Source: Amborella trichopoda (taxonomy: Eukaryota; Streptophyta; Magnoliopsida; Amborellales; Amborellaceae). Taken from it: DNA of 64,000 nt. The notes below the pieces were generated by a model, which was not told the origin of the DNA, did not search any database, and worked only from the letters and a program-made list of their open reading frames with translations. Location of the stretch: assembly GCF_000471905.2 (NCBI RefSeq), contig NW_006499781.1, positions 391,043-455,042 of the forward strand, written 5' to 3'. The position numbers and the translations under genes were made by a program. Of the stretch, positions 1-36,265 are shown in pieces; position 1 is the stretch's first letter; each line of letters opens with the position of its first letter.

Positions 1-1165
1 TTTTTTAAAATGACTTCAAATTACAATGTAAATTACAATTTGAAGAGGGAATCAAATGGATCACAATATATTGTCATTTAGTCCCTTGGTGGAAAAAAAG
101 GAAGGTATATTTAATGATGAAGTTCATGCTTCTTCTTTTTTATTGCATTAATAGGGAAGAGAGAACTAGTTTATTAGGTCTTTTAATTTTCTTAGTTATC
201 TAAGGGTGTATTATGATTTTTTGTTTATATTCTGAGGGATTAGTTCCATTTTGTTTCACAAACTTATAAAATGGTTATTGGGGTCATCCAATACTAGTTT
301 TACCTGCACAATTCGTAGCTTGCTTGGTATCGAGTGTCGACACGTGCCAACACTTAGACCGTGTCAATACCCACAGACACACCAGTACACTTGACTACAA
401 GTGCCCAAATGTAATTGTTTGGCATTATTCAAACAAGTGCTTAAAGGCTGAGGTCATAAAGTGGACATCAAACCTACAGGCATCGGGAGTTTGAATCTTG
501 TCTATGAACCTTCTTCTTTTTTTTTCTGAGCGTTTTCTATTATATAAAGACAAGGCCGACACAAACCAACCAAGCCGTGGATATGAAACAAAAGAGCTAC
601 CACAATCCCACTTTGATGTTATGTAATTCTATGGACAATATTTTATACATATCTTATTCAAAATGGAAAAAATAACCAACAGTGGGGTTTGAACATGCGA
701 AGTCTTACGAGAGATACTTGTTTAAACAAGGCTGCCAACTCTTACCACCATGACATATTGCGCTAGATACATAATTATAGGAAGTTTTTTTATATATTTG
801 TATTAATCCTAAATATTGGTTGTACAAACATAACGGGAAGTACTAACATTTTAGCCTTATGTACTAGACACTCTGACACGTACTAATTAATGACACATGA
901 TCAGTATCCATGTAACCATGTCCAAAACCCTATGAGAGCATTACACTTATTGATGGCCCACTTCTCCACACGTGAAAATTTTAAAGATGTTACTTTGTGC
1001 CTTGGGGCTAAGAATCCCTCATTCAGTCCTGGCACCGACCAATGGTGTCATGGATAGGGGTGCCACAAATGGTGTGGTAACGTCAACATGTCCAGCTGCT
1101 TTAACCTTTCCAAAGAAATTTTGAACAATGGATCAAGATTGTCCTTTTTATTCAAAGGACATTGG
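1..1165. other. Unassigned AT-rich flank, probably repeat-derived
   Basis: I see no gene. Phrases built on a 'gtgtcgacacgtg' theme occur near 335-350, with related 'gacacgtac' and 'gacacatga' phrases near 875-900. A similar phrase recurs near 62260, which suggests remnants of a dispersed repeat. If gene 1 ends close to the window, its missing C-terminal exons would lie to the left of this stretch. I looked on the minus strand for SNF2 motifs V and VI and did not find them here. Confidence 0.4.
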
Positions 1166-1169
1166 AAAT

Positions 1170-1960
1170 GCTTCTCATCTTTCAAAGCAAATCAATAGGC
1201 ATCATTACCCATGACAAGGTATGAAGAAAAACCTGATCCTGGATCTAATAAACCCAAACATATCGAGTGATGGCTCACTCATCATACTCTTGGAAGTCAT
1301 TACACATCAAGTAAAACTCTTCCCTAAATTCTCTCACAGATTTGATGTCTACTTCAAAGTGAGCAACTTCAAGTAAAGGGTTGTCCAATAATAGGAAGGC
1401 AAGTCATCAACCCTTAGCTTTCATTTGGACCCAAGTGCTAATATTTCTCCTTGCCAATCCCCAAACTACTCTCATGAAGTTGATTCAACCAGATTAGTGC
1501 AGAGCATTTCAACGTCATGGCCGCAAATTTCACCTTCCTGCCCTTAAGGAGATCGTTGCATTCAATGAAGTGATCTACACTCTCTGACCACACAAGAAAC
1601 GCACTAGGATCCAAGTGTCATGAAAGTCCACCATATCGAGCTTAAGCCCATACTCCTGAGATCCTTATAGCACCTTCATAATTCTATCCCCTATTGGCTC
1701 TATTCAACAATACTACCTATGACCCCATATAAGTGTTATCCTCATGATGCTCATCTTCCTCATCATTTAGTGTTTTGCTCCTTTCGGAATCACACACACT
1801 AGAGTCCTTGCAAGGCTACCTTGGAAGGTCAGGGGGAAGCACCACCTTCATGTCTATAGCCCGCACAAGATGTGCCACCTGCTCCCCAATCTGAACGAGG
1901 GAGTCATCATGTTGGTCAAGCCTTTATTGGATGGACAGCTACCATCCACCACAAAAATAC
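1170..1960 (-). mobile_element. Gypsy-type LTR retrotransposon gag remnant
   Basis: Read on the minus strand from about 1612 downward, the translation gives LDPSAFLVWSESVDHF followed by GRKVKFAAMTLKCSALIW. This matches the conserved Retrotrans_gag pattern of plant Gypsy polyproteins (D-P-x-x-F-L-x-W ... K-V-x-F-A-A-x-x-L-K-x-x-A-x-x-W). After internal stops and a frame change it continues with SVREFREEFYLMCNDF, the next conserved gag block. Several stops show it is dead. No LTRs, protease or reverse transcriptase were identified with it. The outer limits are approximate. Confidence 0.7.
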
Positions 1961-2639
1961 CCAGGGTTTTCACGGGATCCAAAATATACGGGGGGGTATA
2001 CATCATTTTCCCAAAAATTACACGTAGTCAGTGAACCCAGACTGTCCAATAAGTACAATAAATTTGACATTCAGAAATAGGTATCAAAATAGTTTTCTTT
2101 TTTATTGTTTATCTTATGAATCAAAGATTTTGCGAATACTCTGGGGTAAAAAATCCATAAACATGGTCTTCTGGCCCTTGAGTGGAGAGCTACAGTCTCT
2201 GCCTTGGATGACCATTTCTCCATACGCTATAAAAACTTCCAAACCATGCATGAAATTCTCCCTTAAGGGCATGCAATGTTTTATCCAATTCACATTTTAT
2301 CTCCGTTCCATTTTCCCTATTAAATCCCCACAGCATCTTCAAATAAACTTATTTCATCAAGCTCCCACAGAAGAAGTATTTTTCATGTTATTACCCAAAT
2401 AAGTTTGCAAGAGAAAACAAAACCCAATAGTGTACATCAAGTTCAACTTTTATTCAACTCCTATGCCAACCAAGTTTGGACATGGCTTCCTTTTCGAAAT
2501 GGATCATGTGGGATATAGCAACAGATGATATATGTTTGGTTTCATATTTGATACTACAATTTGTTACTTAGAAAAGCAAGAGAAGCAATTGTATCCATGG
2601 GAGATATTGAATGCTTATAACAGAATACATCCTCTATGG

Positions 2640-2880
2640 CAAAAGCGCACACACAAGAGCTCATGCAAAGAAATAAAGGTCATTTCCAAATAGATAAATA
2701 CCATTCATATTGCAAATAGTCAAATTTTCTATGGCTCTCACTATATTCATGAGGAAAAAGAAGATGTGCCCGTTACAGCTATATACCAAGAAAGACCTAG
2801 TGGCAGATGTCTTTACCAAATCAACAGAAACTTACACACTAAACGCAGAGAAGGACCAAACCTGAATCCAGCTTGGGTAG
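2640..2880 (+). mobile_element. Copia retrotransposon RNase H end, remnant
   Basis: Around 2790-2825 the plus strand encodes KKDLVADVFTKST. This corresponds to the closing motif of Copia polyproteins (x-D-Q-L-A-D-I/V-F-T-K). The preceding 150 bases resemble the upstream H-F-I-R-E-K section but in other frames with stops, so the copy is degenerate. Bases 2031-2402 just upstream are open for 123 codons but resemble nothing I know. The remnant lies about 360 bp downstream of the last visible exon of gene 1, so it is either in the next intron or past the gene. Confidence 0.6.
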
Positions 2881-3235
2881 AGAAGAGTCGGAGACCAGGG
2901 AGATAAACCCCCTTATGATATATTAATACATAAAGCCAAATATATTGATATTTGGGATTTCAATAGCCTATCGTATTAAAATTGCAAAGTTTAATGCAAA
3001 ATCATATAAGAACCATGAATACAACATTTGCATCACATCCAACCTTTAGTGTAATAGCTCCCCATAAGGGACAAACTTCATGTACTGGAGTGAGAATCTC
3101 TTACACGTACACAGAAATATCCCTGGACGTACACGATAACATGAAAGCCATAAAAAATAATAACCACACCAAAGAAGGAAACAGCTTCCAATTTGAGGCA
3201 AAGAACCATATATGACAAAAACAGATGCAACAAAC

Positions 3236-26981
<23,746 letters not shown>

Positions 26982-27065
26982 TTGAAGAGAGAGAAAGGGG
27001 AGAGGAGAGAGCTGGGGCTTTAGAGTCGAATAAAATGGAAATGAGGACCAAGAGCGACAAAGGCC

Positions 27066-27094
27066 TCTTTTTAAAGCCCGAGGCCGTTCCCGCC
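27066..27094 (-). promoter_or_regulatory. Candidate core promoter of CHR24: TATA-like box and E2F-like site
   Basis: On the minus strand an E2F-type octamer GGCGGGAA (27094-27087) is followed about 11 bp later by TTTAAAAAGA (27075-27066), a TATA-like box roughly 85 bp before the chosen ATG. The leader between TATA and ATG is CT-rich (TCTCTCC...CTCTCTTC). Position and order fit a core promoter. Function is inferred. Confidence 0.4.
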
Positions 27095-27179
27095 TGTGTT
27101 TCAAATATGCCCACTCTGCAACCACGAACCTGACGGTGCCTGCTCCTTGCTTTATGTCCCTTCACGGTTCTCTTTTTAA

Positions 27180-28265
27180 ATTATTTCTAAGAAAAAAGTT
27201 TATATAAGGTTGCAACTTTACACTATTAGTATGGTACACCTCAAAAATCCTACATTTGAGAGTGTTCCGGCACAAGAGAATCCTCTAATTGATCATCTCC
27301 ACCTTGAGATGAACGGATATGAAGTTAAAAAAAATTCCAAATCCAAAAAATTGTATATTTTGTAATAACTTATTTGAACTTTTTATTTTCAAGATTTTCT
27401 AGTGTTTCTTGATCGGCTTAATCTGTATCATTTTTAAATATCAATATTATACAAACCTCACCCTTATTTCAAATTGGGAAATTTATCAAAATATCCTTAG
27501 ATACAAAGTGTTTGATATTTTATTCATTTATTATTATGTATTTTTATGGATGGGTTTCTACGCGTTAGTCGATTCATAATGTACATATGTTCTTTCTTTT
27601 CAAATCCATCTTAGATGGATTTCCCAATCAAACTTTTAGGGACTCATAATCAAAGGCATGGTAATTATGAATATAAAAAATAATTATTTTTAATTTAATA
27701 TGATTTTTAAGGGTTTTTTTGCACCATCGATATGATATTTTAGTCCTGTGCATTTTATAAAATATTCATCTTAAAGATGGACGTTTGTGTGCCAGTACAT
27801 ATAAAAATTTCCATTTTTATATATATTTTGGAATTAAATCAAAAGATATGAGGTATTAAATTCTCCCTTTCTTGTTTTTCTAAGAAAGTGTTTATTTTGC
27901 ATTCTACTTATTCAAATACAATCTATTTCCAAAAATCTAATTTAGAGAATCGGATCAAGAATACGAAACATACGTAGATTCACTCCATATGCATTTGTTA
28001 ATATCCATGATTCTACACATCAAAAAATATTGCAAAAAATAAAATTTGTAAAAAATAAAATGAATGATTAAAAAACAAGTTAAAAATAAATTATTTTAAA
28101 GGTCTAAAATCCATCCATTTAGATTTACGTCGATATTATTAACCTATGAAATTTTAGATCCAAAAGTCAGCTCTAATATAAACTTCTTAATGGGACTACA
28201 TAGACACACCCACACCAAAACCCCACCCTTTGGGGAGTAATCCCATTTCTTTTTCTTGGAGGATC
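27180..28265. other. Upstream intergenic DNA of CHR24, unassigned
   Basis: Very AT-rich sequence without a convincing open reading or repeat. The start ('tttatataaggttgcaactt') resembles 14975-14995 ('tctataaggttgtaaactta') and may be a shared repeat fragment. Confidence 0.45.
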
Positions 28266-28269
28266 ATGA

Positions 28270-28837
28270 TGTTGGTTGGTGATCCAAAATCACCTGGTCA
28301 TCCTGAAAACCCACTCTTAAATGGGAGCTTTATAAACCATTACATAGAGAAAGTAGATTTTGTGAGGGAGAGATTAGGGATTTTAGGAAAAAAAAAAAAC
28401 CTTACTACCATTGTGCCTCATTTCGGGTGGTTCATCGGCATTTTATTTTGTAGGCAAATCCATGGAGTGTAAAAGAAAATGGGTGATACTTTGTTGATTA
28501 TGAGGTACTCCATGTATTTATCCAAATCTTGCAATTTTGTCATTATAATGAGATATTTCCTTGCCAGTTGCCCACGAATATAACCAGATTAGGGTGAACC
28601 ATGCATAATTGTATTTGTGTTGATGGTAATTTGATTATTGTTTATAGTACGGGGTTGTGCCATTGGATTTTCTGTTTTACTTTCTCTTGATTTCATCTTA
28701 TTACACAATATACGGTATTTGAATTTCTTGGAATCAATTTGTCAATGATAGGCAGGTTGGTTTCAAGATATTAGATTTGTTGTAGTGGAGGATATCACTA
28801 CAACAATGGACGATTGAGCAAGTCTCAGTTCCCAACA
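28270..28837 (+). repeat. 5' LTR of the Copia element
   Basis: Its right border is the CCCAACA just before the primer binding site. The left border is approximate, set by where similarity to the 3' copy begins. An 80-codon reading at 28230-28472 across it has no coding meaning. Confidence 0.65.
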
Positions 28838-28880
28838 TGTGGTACCAAAGTACAAGGGAAGTGTGTAGTAATTTGGGAAA

Positions 28881-29520
28881 ATGGCTAGTTACAAATTTGA
28901 AGTAGAGAAGTTTGATGGGAATAATGATTTTTCAAATTTGAAAAATAAAAATTCATGATATATATTAGTACAATAAAGTATTTATAAAGTACTGCAAGGA
29001 AAATCTAAGAAACCAGAAAGTATGAAAGATGAAAATTTGGAAGAATTAGATAGGAAGGTGCTCGTCACAATTCACTTGTGTTTCGCAAGTGAAATACTGT
29101 TTAATATAGTAGAATAAAGGACAATAGCATATTGACAGGCAAAGCTACAAAGCTTGTACCAGACAAAGTCCATCAAAGAATGGAATTTCCTTTAAAAATA
29201 AAATTGTATCATTTGAGGATGAGAGATGGTATGAAATTGTTAGAGCATTTGAATAAACTCAACAACATAAATTATGAACATATAGTGTTGAGGTGAAGAT
29301 GGACAAGGAAGATAAGGCCGTGATGTTGCTATGTTTGTTATTAGAGTCTGATGCCAATCTTGTTACAACCTTGAATTATAACAAAGAATAATCCCTCAAA
29401 TTAGATTCGGTTTTTAGTGCACTTATTGCCATGAGCTTCAGAAGAAGTGGTCAATAGATATTTACAAAGGTTCAAGAATAGATGTTCTTCTAGCAAGAGG
29501 CATATTGGATGAATAGGGTA
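28881..29520 (+). pseudogene. Copia gag relic
   Basis: It starts ATG at 28881 and reads MASYKFEVEKFDGNNDFSNL. This matches the usual MASxKFEVEKFDGxNDFxxW start of Tork/Tnt1-type Copia gag. Further on come MKDENLEELDRKVLVTIHL and, with frame changes, KIKLYHLRMRDGMKLLEHLN, the conserved UBN2 region. Stops begin after about 30 codons. Confidence 0.75.
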
Positions 29521-29739
29521 GTTCATCAAGTGATTACTCAAGTAGTTGATCAAAGTTGATAATGTCCTATTGAAAAAATGGTTATTAATTATGTTGCAAC
29601 CCCAGCCACATAAAGAATAATTGTTGGAAAAGGAAAGGGGTAGATTCCTCCAAGGCTTCTGGTTCTAGAGTGGAGAACCCAAGAAGGATGCTCGTCAAGT
29701 TAAAGAATTAACATCCTGCTATATTGAAGAATGGGAATT

Positions 29740-30060
29740 GATGGTGGGATGCAATACATGTATTATTAAAGTTAGGTCTTTGATAATGGGGTAACACATT
29801 ATATGTGCCCCCATAGATCATAATTTGATGCATATGAGACATGTGAGAGCAGTTTGTCATCAATGAGAAATAATTTGATGAGTACAACAATTGCAATGAG
29901 CTCAGTTTGCATAAAAATGAATGGTGATATGGTTCGGACTCTTGAAAATGTGAGACGTGTTGGATTTGAAAAAGAGCTTGTTTTCACTTTCTTATTTAGA
30001 TATGGAAGGCTCTAAATTTACCGAGCAAGGTGGAATGCTCAAAGTTTTAAAAGGATCCAA
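29740..30060 (+). pseudogene. Copia zinc-finger/protease relic
   Basis: After stops, the frame gives DNGVTHYMCPHRS, FDAYETCESSLSSMRNN, AMSSVCIKMNGDMVRTLENV and RRVGFEKELVF, then EGSKFTEQGGMLKVLKGS. These align in order with the D-S-G-x-x-x-H-M-C-P and later blocks of Copia polyproteins just before integrase. The catalytic D-S/T-G is altered. The coding region is cut off soon after. Confidence 0.65.
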
Positions 30061-30807
30061 ATTATGACAAAGGTGTTTGAGAAGAAAACATGAATAAATT
30101 GTTAGGGAGCACAATTATAAATAAAGGGATAATTTTGGTTGTAGAGGAAGAAGAAGCTCGACAAGGGGTCATGTTTTGGTCATGGAAGATATTGGTAATA
30201 CAAAGCAAAGTCATAGTAGTAATATTTGGCGAGGTAGAGAAAGTGAGGCTTTGGGAGCTTCTCAAGAGGAAGTGAAGCCAGAAGCACGTCCTAAATTTTC
30301 TTCATACCAATGTTCAAAATTTTAAAGGAAGGGCTGATTAGAGTATTGAATGCTACTCTAGCATTAACTTTAATTACCATGATTTATGTAAAATTTGTTA
30401 CTTCACTTGTTTATTGTTTTCTTGATTGACTTGTGTTTAGTCGTGGATTTTTTTTTTGGAATGGAGTGAAATGGATATTTTTAAATTTGAGAAGTATGGG
30501 CAAACGGTGCCAAGGATATGAACATAAAAAGCTTTGTGGTAACAATTTATACAAAAGGTCTCAATGACAAGTGATCAAACACCGCTTGTGCTTGTAGGTG
30601 TGTGGGAAGTGTCTTATTTAGAGCATATGTAAATGTGGGCGGGATTGCCTCAAGAACTCAAGGATGAGAGTGTTGAATAAGGTAGAGTTTATGTGAGACG
30701 CACACACATGAAGGAAGATTAGCAAGGTATCTCATAAAGGTTATTCATCTAGAGAGTATTTAGTTTTTTCAACCAAAGAATTACCATATACGGTTTGTAA
30801 TGACTGG

Positions 30808-31434
30808 ATTGGTGATCCCAAATCACCCATAATGGGTTTTCTCATTTTCATGGGTAGTTTCGGTCGTTGTGAAAAATCACTTTAAGTGGGGGCTTTATAA
30901 GCAATTGTGTAGAGAGAGTTGATTTTGTGAGGGACAATACTTGTGAGGTAGATAATGGGAATTTTGGGAAAAACCTTAGCTATAATTACGCCTATTTCAG
31001 GTGATTTCATCTGTATTTTTTATTGTAGGCTGATCCATGGAGATAGAATCAATAATGAAGGTTATATCTATGTTTCTTTTGTGGTAGTGGAAAGGGAAAT
31101 TGGTGCTGCTTTACCGATTGTGAGGTAACCCATATATTTATCCAAATTTTTTTTACTCTTCCATGATTATGAAATTGTTTCCTTGCTACTTGCCCTTTGA
31201 TGTAGCCCGATTATGGTGATCCACATATATTTGTATGTTCATGATGATTGGATTATTATTTGTAGTGCGATTATGTCTTTAGATTTTCTATTTTACTCTC
31301 TTGATTTCATCTTATTTTTTTCAAATTTATTATATGATTCATAGGTGTTTGGATTTTGTAAAATCAATTTATCAGTGATAGACAAGTTGGTTTCAAAATA
31401 ACAAGAGGTAATCAGTAAGTCTCAGCCCCCAACA
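30808..31434 (+). repeat. 3' LTR of the Copia element
   Basis: It is the counterpart of 28270-28837 and ends ...ctcagcccccaaca at 31434. It is about 60 bp longer because of a small extra segment near 30840-30880. The left border is approximate. Confidence 0.6.
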
Positions 31435-33462
31435 CTAGATCAATATGAGAGGATTCCTTCACGTAACCCTCACATCCACCAACTAGAGCGAGGAGAGTGA
31501 TCATTGTTGATTGACCAAAAGAAGTGCTTAAGGCCAGGGAATTGCTAGTCCATCATGGATGAGTGGAGGTCATGCTAGATGAAATCCTAGCCGATTTGAA
31601 AGGGCCACATGGTTTTTCTTTTTCACAATGAAGAGGGAAAGCTTCTTGAAGTAGAAGAACATAACTCATTGTGAAAAGCTTATTGGGATAGAAAAATATG
31701 AAAATGATGAGGATAAAATTTGGCACCTCAAGAAATTGGAAGGCCAACCAAGGTACTTTTAGAGACCTCATAATTAAAGTCAATGGCTAAGGCCTATATA
31801 TTTAAGAAATTAAGTATTTATAAAATGGAATAATAGGCTCAAATTTTCATTAATAGGTTCTTTTTGCCTTACTTTGGAAGATTTAAGTGTTAGGGGTATT
31901 TTGTCTCAAATAAAATGTCACCAGACTCAAAGAGGGACGATGTCAATAAATTCCTAGCGCGATGACTGTCGGAATACCGAAATAGCTACAATAGATAATA
32001 AGCAATCTCATAATAAATCTAAAGGTAAAAAATCCCCTTGATACGATAAATGAAGCTCCCTCCCAGAAACAAAAAAAATTCGAGCGCAATCATGCCCAGA
32101 TCGCCAATTAGATACTCCAGAATGAGGCACAGTCAAAAGTGATAGAAATTATGATATGACCATTGAACCCTTAATCAAGGCACCTTGATACCCTCTAAAA
32201 ACCAGGCCAATCCAATGTCGGACGACCAAGATATGGCCCTATGAAGCTCAACAGTCCATCTCGCAACATTGATCTAACATCAGAATATGAGGTACGATTA
32301 AATCGATGTCAACTTAGGTACAATTGATGATCAAAAGGTTTTAAACTTCAATCTAAGGTTCCATGATATCACTATCAAAAAATCAAACCAATTCGACAGA
32401 GGATAACCAAAATATGGCTTGATAAAGTTCAACTGTCCATCTCATGACATTGATCCATGCCCAATTTACAAAAGACTATTGAAGATATAAAAATTTAAAT
32501 GATCCAAGAACTTTCAAGATTAAAGGTATTAATATAAAAATGTTGTATTCTAATTTTGAGTCTTATTTGATATTAGATAAGGACGATATAGCTTCTTAAA
32601 CACCTTGAACCTTAAGCAGGGTCTACCTAAATCGGTCCAACTCTACAAAAAGGACCCAAGTTCAAATTTTTATGGGAGCAAGGTAATGATAAGGAAAGCC
32701 TTTAGTAACATTTTCAGTCAAATTTGATGACCAAAACTGCCTTTTTTTTTTTATCATCTTTAGTGCACTACAAAGGGACCACAAAGAAAAGAAAAACAAA
32801 CCATACAATGTATGTGATTCATCATCTTTATGAGAATTACAGCAACCCACAAATTGTTTGGCGAAAATTTGGGGGCCATATTTCCCGATTCTTGTAGCTA
32901 AACAAACCCAAATTTTAGTATGTTGTTCTTTGCTATATGGGATTTTCAACCATGTATGGATCAATGGGTTTCTCCACTTGGATCAAAGTCGAATCAAGCA
33001 AAAAATGTGGAGGTTCGCAATGAATTATATGTATCAGTCCCCTTGATATTCACTCACTCTCAGAGTAATACCTTGCAATCCTCGCAGCAATTCAAGCCAG
33101 CATTTTGCGAGGGGCTTCTTAACTCAAGGCGGTGGTATGATTTGATATGGGGTGACATGTGTCTTGCGCCACAATTTTCAGCACAAGTATTCTACCCTCT
33201 GTACTAAATATTGTAGCGATCTCGTTTCGGAACCTTTACACGATTAGTTAGAACGTCGCAAAAAATCTAATGGTGGTAGTTTGATCGAATTTGGACACTT
33301 CTAAAAAGGTTGTGATGCGTGAATTCTCTTTTTAGGTTAAAAAAATTGTCTTATTTGAATTTTTGGTTTCCTAACTGAGATTTTGAAATATTGACATACC
33401 TATCTTAGTATTTGGGATTATTTAATTTCTTAAAATGGGATATTTTGGGAATATAGAATATC
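31435..33462. other. Intergenic stretch, unassigned
   Basis: I see no gene. Two diverged, roughly 190-bp direct repeats ('atcaaaggttttaaac' / 'ggtacaattgatga' and 'aatccgtccaactc' types of phrase) may be present at 32100-32480. They share 'atatggcctgatgaagctcaac' and 'tccatctcgcaacattgat' wording (32235-32275 and 32410-32455). Overlapping open readings at 32858-33207 show no domain. Confidence 0.45.
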
Positions 33463-33465
33463 TTA

Positions 33466-34436
33466 GGGCCAGTTTGGATGCTGTCAGATAAAATGAATTT
33501 ATTATTCATAAAAATTGCAAGTTTTTCAATTGTCAATTGAAAAAAATACAAAGCCTTTTTCTTATTCTTATAAAGTCATTTGAGTGTTACACGAGTATTT
33601 TATTTTAGCCCACATTATGGATTGGTATTACTCTGTCACAAATCCCTCGCTCACCAAATGGTCTCTCCATCCTCTCCTATTACATCTCTTTTTCTCTTTT
33701 CTCTCTCTGCACATTTTGGTTCAGTGTATTAAGCTTACCCTCGTTCCAAATATAGGGTTTATGATGATTCTGATGAACCCTAGGGTTTTTTGCGAGAACT
33801 TGACTATCTCTGCAAATTTGGGGCTTGTGTTATTTTTTATGAAATTTGGGGTTCTTTGCGAAATACTTTTTTTGCTGAAAAACTAGGGTTTCTGCTTTCA
33901 TGGCTTCGGGTTGTGAGGACATGTGGACTCTGATTATTAACAAAAGGAGAAATGGAGGTAGAACCAGAAGAACCATTGAACATGCCTAATAAAAGATAGA
34001 GACTTTGAATCAATCATGGACTCCAATTGATACAGATGCTTGGTGCCACTAAATCATTAGTAGCACCAGAGGAGCTTCTTACCAAGATAAAGAGAGCGAG
34101 AGAGTTGGGTAGCAGGGTGTTAGAGAGAAGGTTGGGTTTTTGGTCTGCAATTAGAGAGAGAGAGAGCAAGAGAGGTGGGTCATGGGTAAATAGAAAGAAA
34201 GTTGGGTGTAGGGTTTGCACGGGGTGAGAGTAGGCCGCACTTTCATACGAAAAAATTATAGTCTAACTTGAATTATTTTCAATGATAACTTTTACCTTGA
34301 CACGACAGTATTTTTTCTTTCAATCTAAAAATCTAACAAAATCGTGTGGTTATCCAAACAGTTCAAAGTGATTTCATAAGATTTTTGGATTACAAACAAA
34401 AAAATATTCCAATTTTGGGTACATCCAAACTGGCAC
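33466..34436. mobile_element. PIF/Harbinger-like non-autonomous element with TTA target duplication
   Basis: The left end is GGGCCAGTTTGGATG (33466-33480). The reverse complement of the right end is GTGCCAGTTTGGATG (34436-34422), 14 of 15 identical. TTA lies immediately outside both ends (33463-33465 and 34437-34439), the 3-bp duplication typical of PIF/Harbinger elements. Sub-terminal regions are AT-rich. The centre (33880-34230) is GA-rich with a 66-codon open reading, but no transposase is recognisable. Confidence 0.7.
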
Positions 34437-34439
34437 TTA

Positions 34440-36265
34440 TGAATGTTCTTGGTTGGACTACAGTTTGGGCATGACTATGGTTTAGTGTGTCCTATGGTGT
34501 ATTGGGATAGTATGCTCTAGGCTTTTCAAATTCAGAAATAAAATAAAATTTTATGGGGGACTATCTACACCTCCCAAAGTTATTATAGAAGGAAAGAAAA
34601 TCAAATAATTTCATTTCTTGAATTTCCTGCTAAAACAACCATCACTAAAGAGTGGCCTCCAGACTTAACTATTTGTAAGGACCATGGTGGCTAGTTATAG
34701 TGTAAATGCCAGTGGCATTGTGACATCATCATCTGCCCCTACATATTGTCAAGTTGAGGAGACTGTAGTTCCTAACAAAGAACATCGATATAGAAGATGG
34801 TAGAGAATTTACAGGAGATAGGTCAGGTATTGCTCCCCCTTCTCCACACCGAGCAATAGGAGCCCTATTGGAGGTAAATACTAATTAATATCCATTTCTT
34901 TGCTCTTAACTTCTCTCTCCCCCTTTTTTACCATAACAACTACCATTCAAAAGTTTCACAGGCTCCTCCCACCACAACTATTGAACAGCCAGTGGTCATG
35001 CCACTAGGTAGTCAGTATATATCAAAGCTAAGAGGTTTCTTCCTTATTTTAGACTCACACCCATTCTCTTTGATGTTGGTCGTGCTATAAAAACGTCGTC
35101 ATTAGAGACTTGAGAATCGCTTCAAATTTCTGATATGGAAACTGATTAAGATAAGCCTTTACTTATCATACACCCACATGATTGTTGATTCTATTTATCA
35201 CATTCTTTTGGTGATGCATTGTTGCTCTTGTCCAATAATCACTGCTTTTGCTAAAACATCCTCACTAGTTGTCTCCTTCAACCCAACCCACTATGGAGAA
35301 GACTCTCAAGCCCACAAAACGAATAGTTGCAACAACTACATCTCTAAAAGTCTATGCATCCCCCCAATGTTCTGTTATGGAGGAAAGTGAAGAAGGCAAA
35401 AGCATGCATTATATAATGTTTTTTCTAGTAATGATTTATTATAATTCCCTTTCACATATTAGCAGAGATGGATAACTAATACATCATTGCTCCTTTCAAG
35501 ATACCTCCACTTGTTGTAATTGAGACATCGAGGTGATTGAACAGATACTAATGAGTCCAAGTACATGTATATAAGTAAAGAAACTTATATCAAACTTGGC
35601 TTTATTTGTCTTGAGCGGTATGGATGTTGTTTTCTTATAAAAATGATAGTGAAAATGATGTTAGCAAATACTATTGCGAGTTGTATATGTAATAGTACAT
35701 GAAAAATATAAGAATTTAATATCCAAACATGATAATTTATTTCAATGTTACCCATTGTTCTAACCTTGTGTTCTTCCATTTTATTGAGTAATGCTTTTAG
35801 TTGGTACTTTGAACCATATACTGAGTAACGAGAGTACAGATTTTTAGGAAAGCAACCTGAAAGTAGAGATGAGCTAATTACAAAAGGTTAAAGGTAAAAA
35901 GATAACAAACATAATACAATATTGAGTTCCTCGTGAGAATGAATGGGTTGCATAAGGCAACCACATTTATGTGAAGTCAGAGTTTTGAATATCAAGCCAG
36001 AATTCTCATTGATCATTAAAAAAGGAAGGCAAACTTTTAAAATGTAAGCTTCAATCATAAACAATACATTGAATGTAAATCATACTTGGAACTTTAGACC
36101 CATATGAGCACCTTTTATATAATGGTAAGCTCTTGTGAACAACACATTGAAAGCATATCATATTATATGCATATTAGTTCACATCATATATTTGGCAATA
36201 TTGAAATAAAATAACTACAATTACTGAAACATAATCAAAGACCAATCAAAATTGTGTAGAGGGAA
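34440..36265. other. Intergenic stretch, unassigned
   Basis: I see no convincing gene. Overlapping open readings of about 70 codons near 35178-35475 have no recognised domain and weak coding character. Confidence 0.4.

Larger units (their letters stand above)
28270..31434 (+). mobile_element. Copia LTR retrotransposon, deletion derivative with both LTRs
   Basis: Two related direct repeats, about 28270-28837 and 30808-31434, share phrases such as ttggtgatcc, gattttgtgagggac, tatttatccaaat, tcttgatttcatcttatt and the ends 'gtctcag...cccaaca'. They flank a 2-kb interior. Two bases after the left repeat is TGGTACCAAAG (28840-28850), close to the TGGTATCAGAGC primer binding site complementary to initiator tRNA-Met. 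The interior encodes gag and the start of protease, but integrase, reverse transcriptase and RNase H are missing, so the copy cannot move by itself. The LTRs differ by many substitutions and indels, so the insertion is old. Confidence 0.78.
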
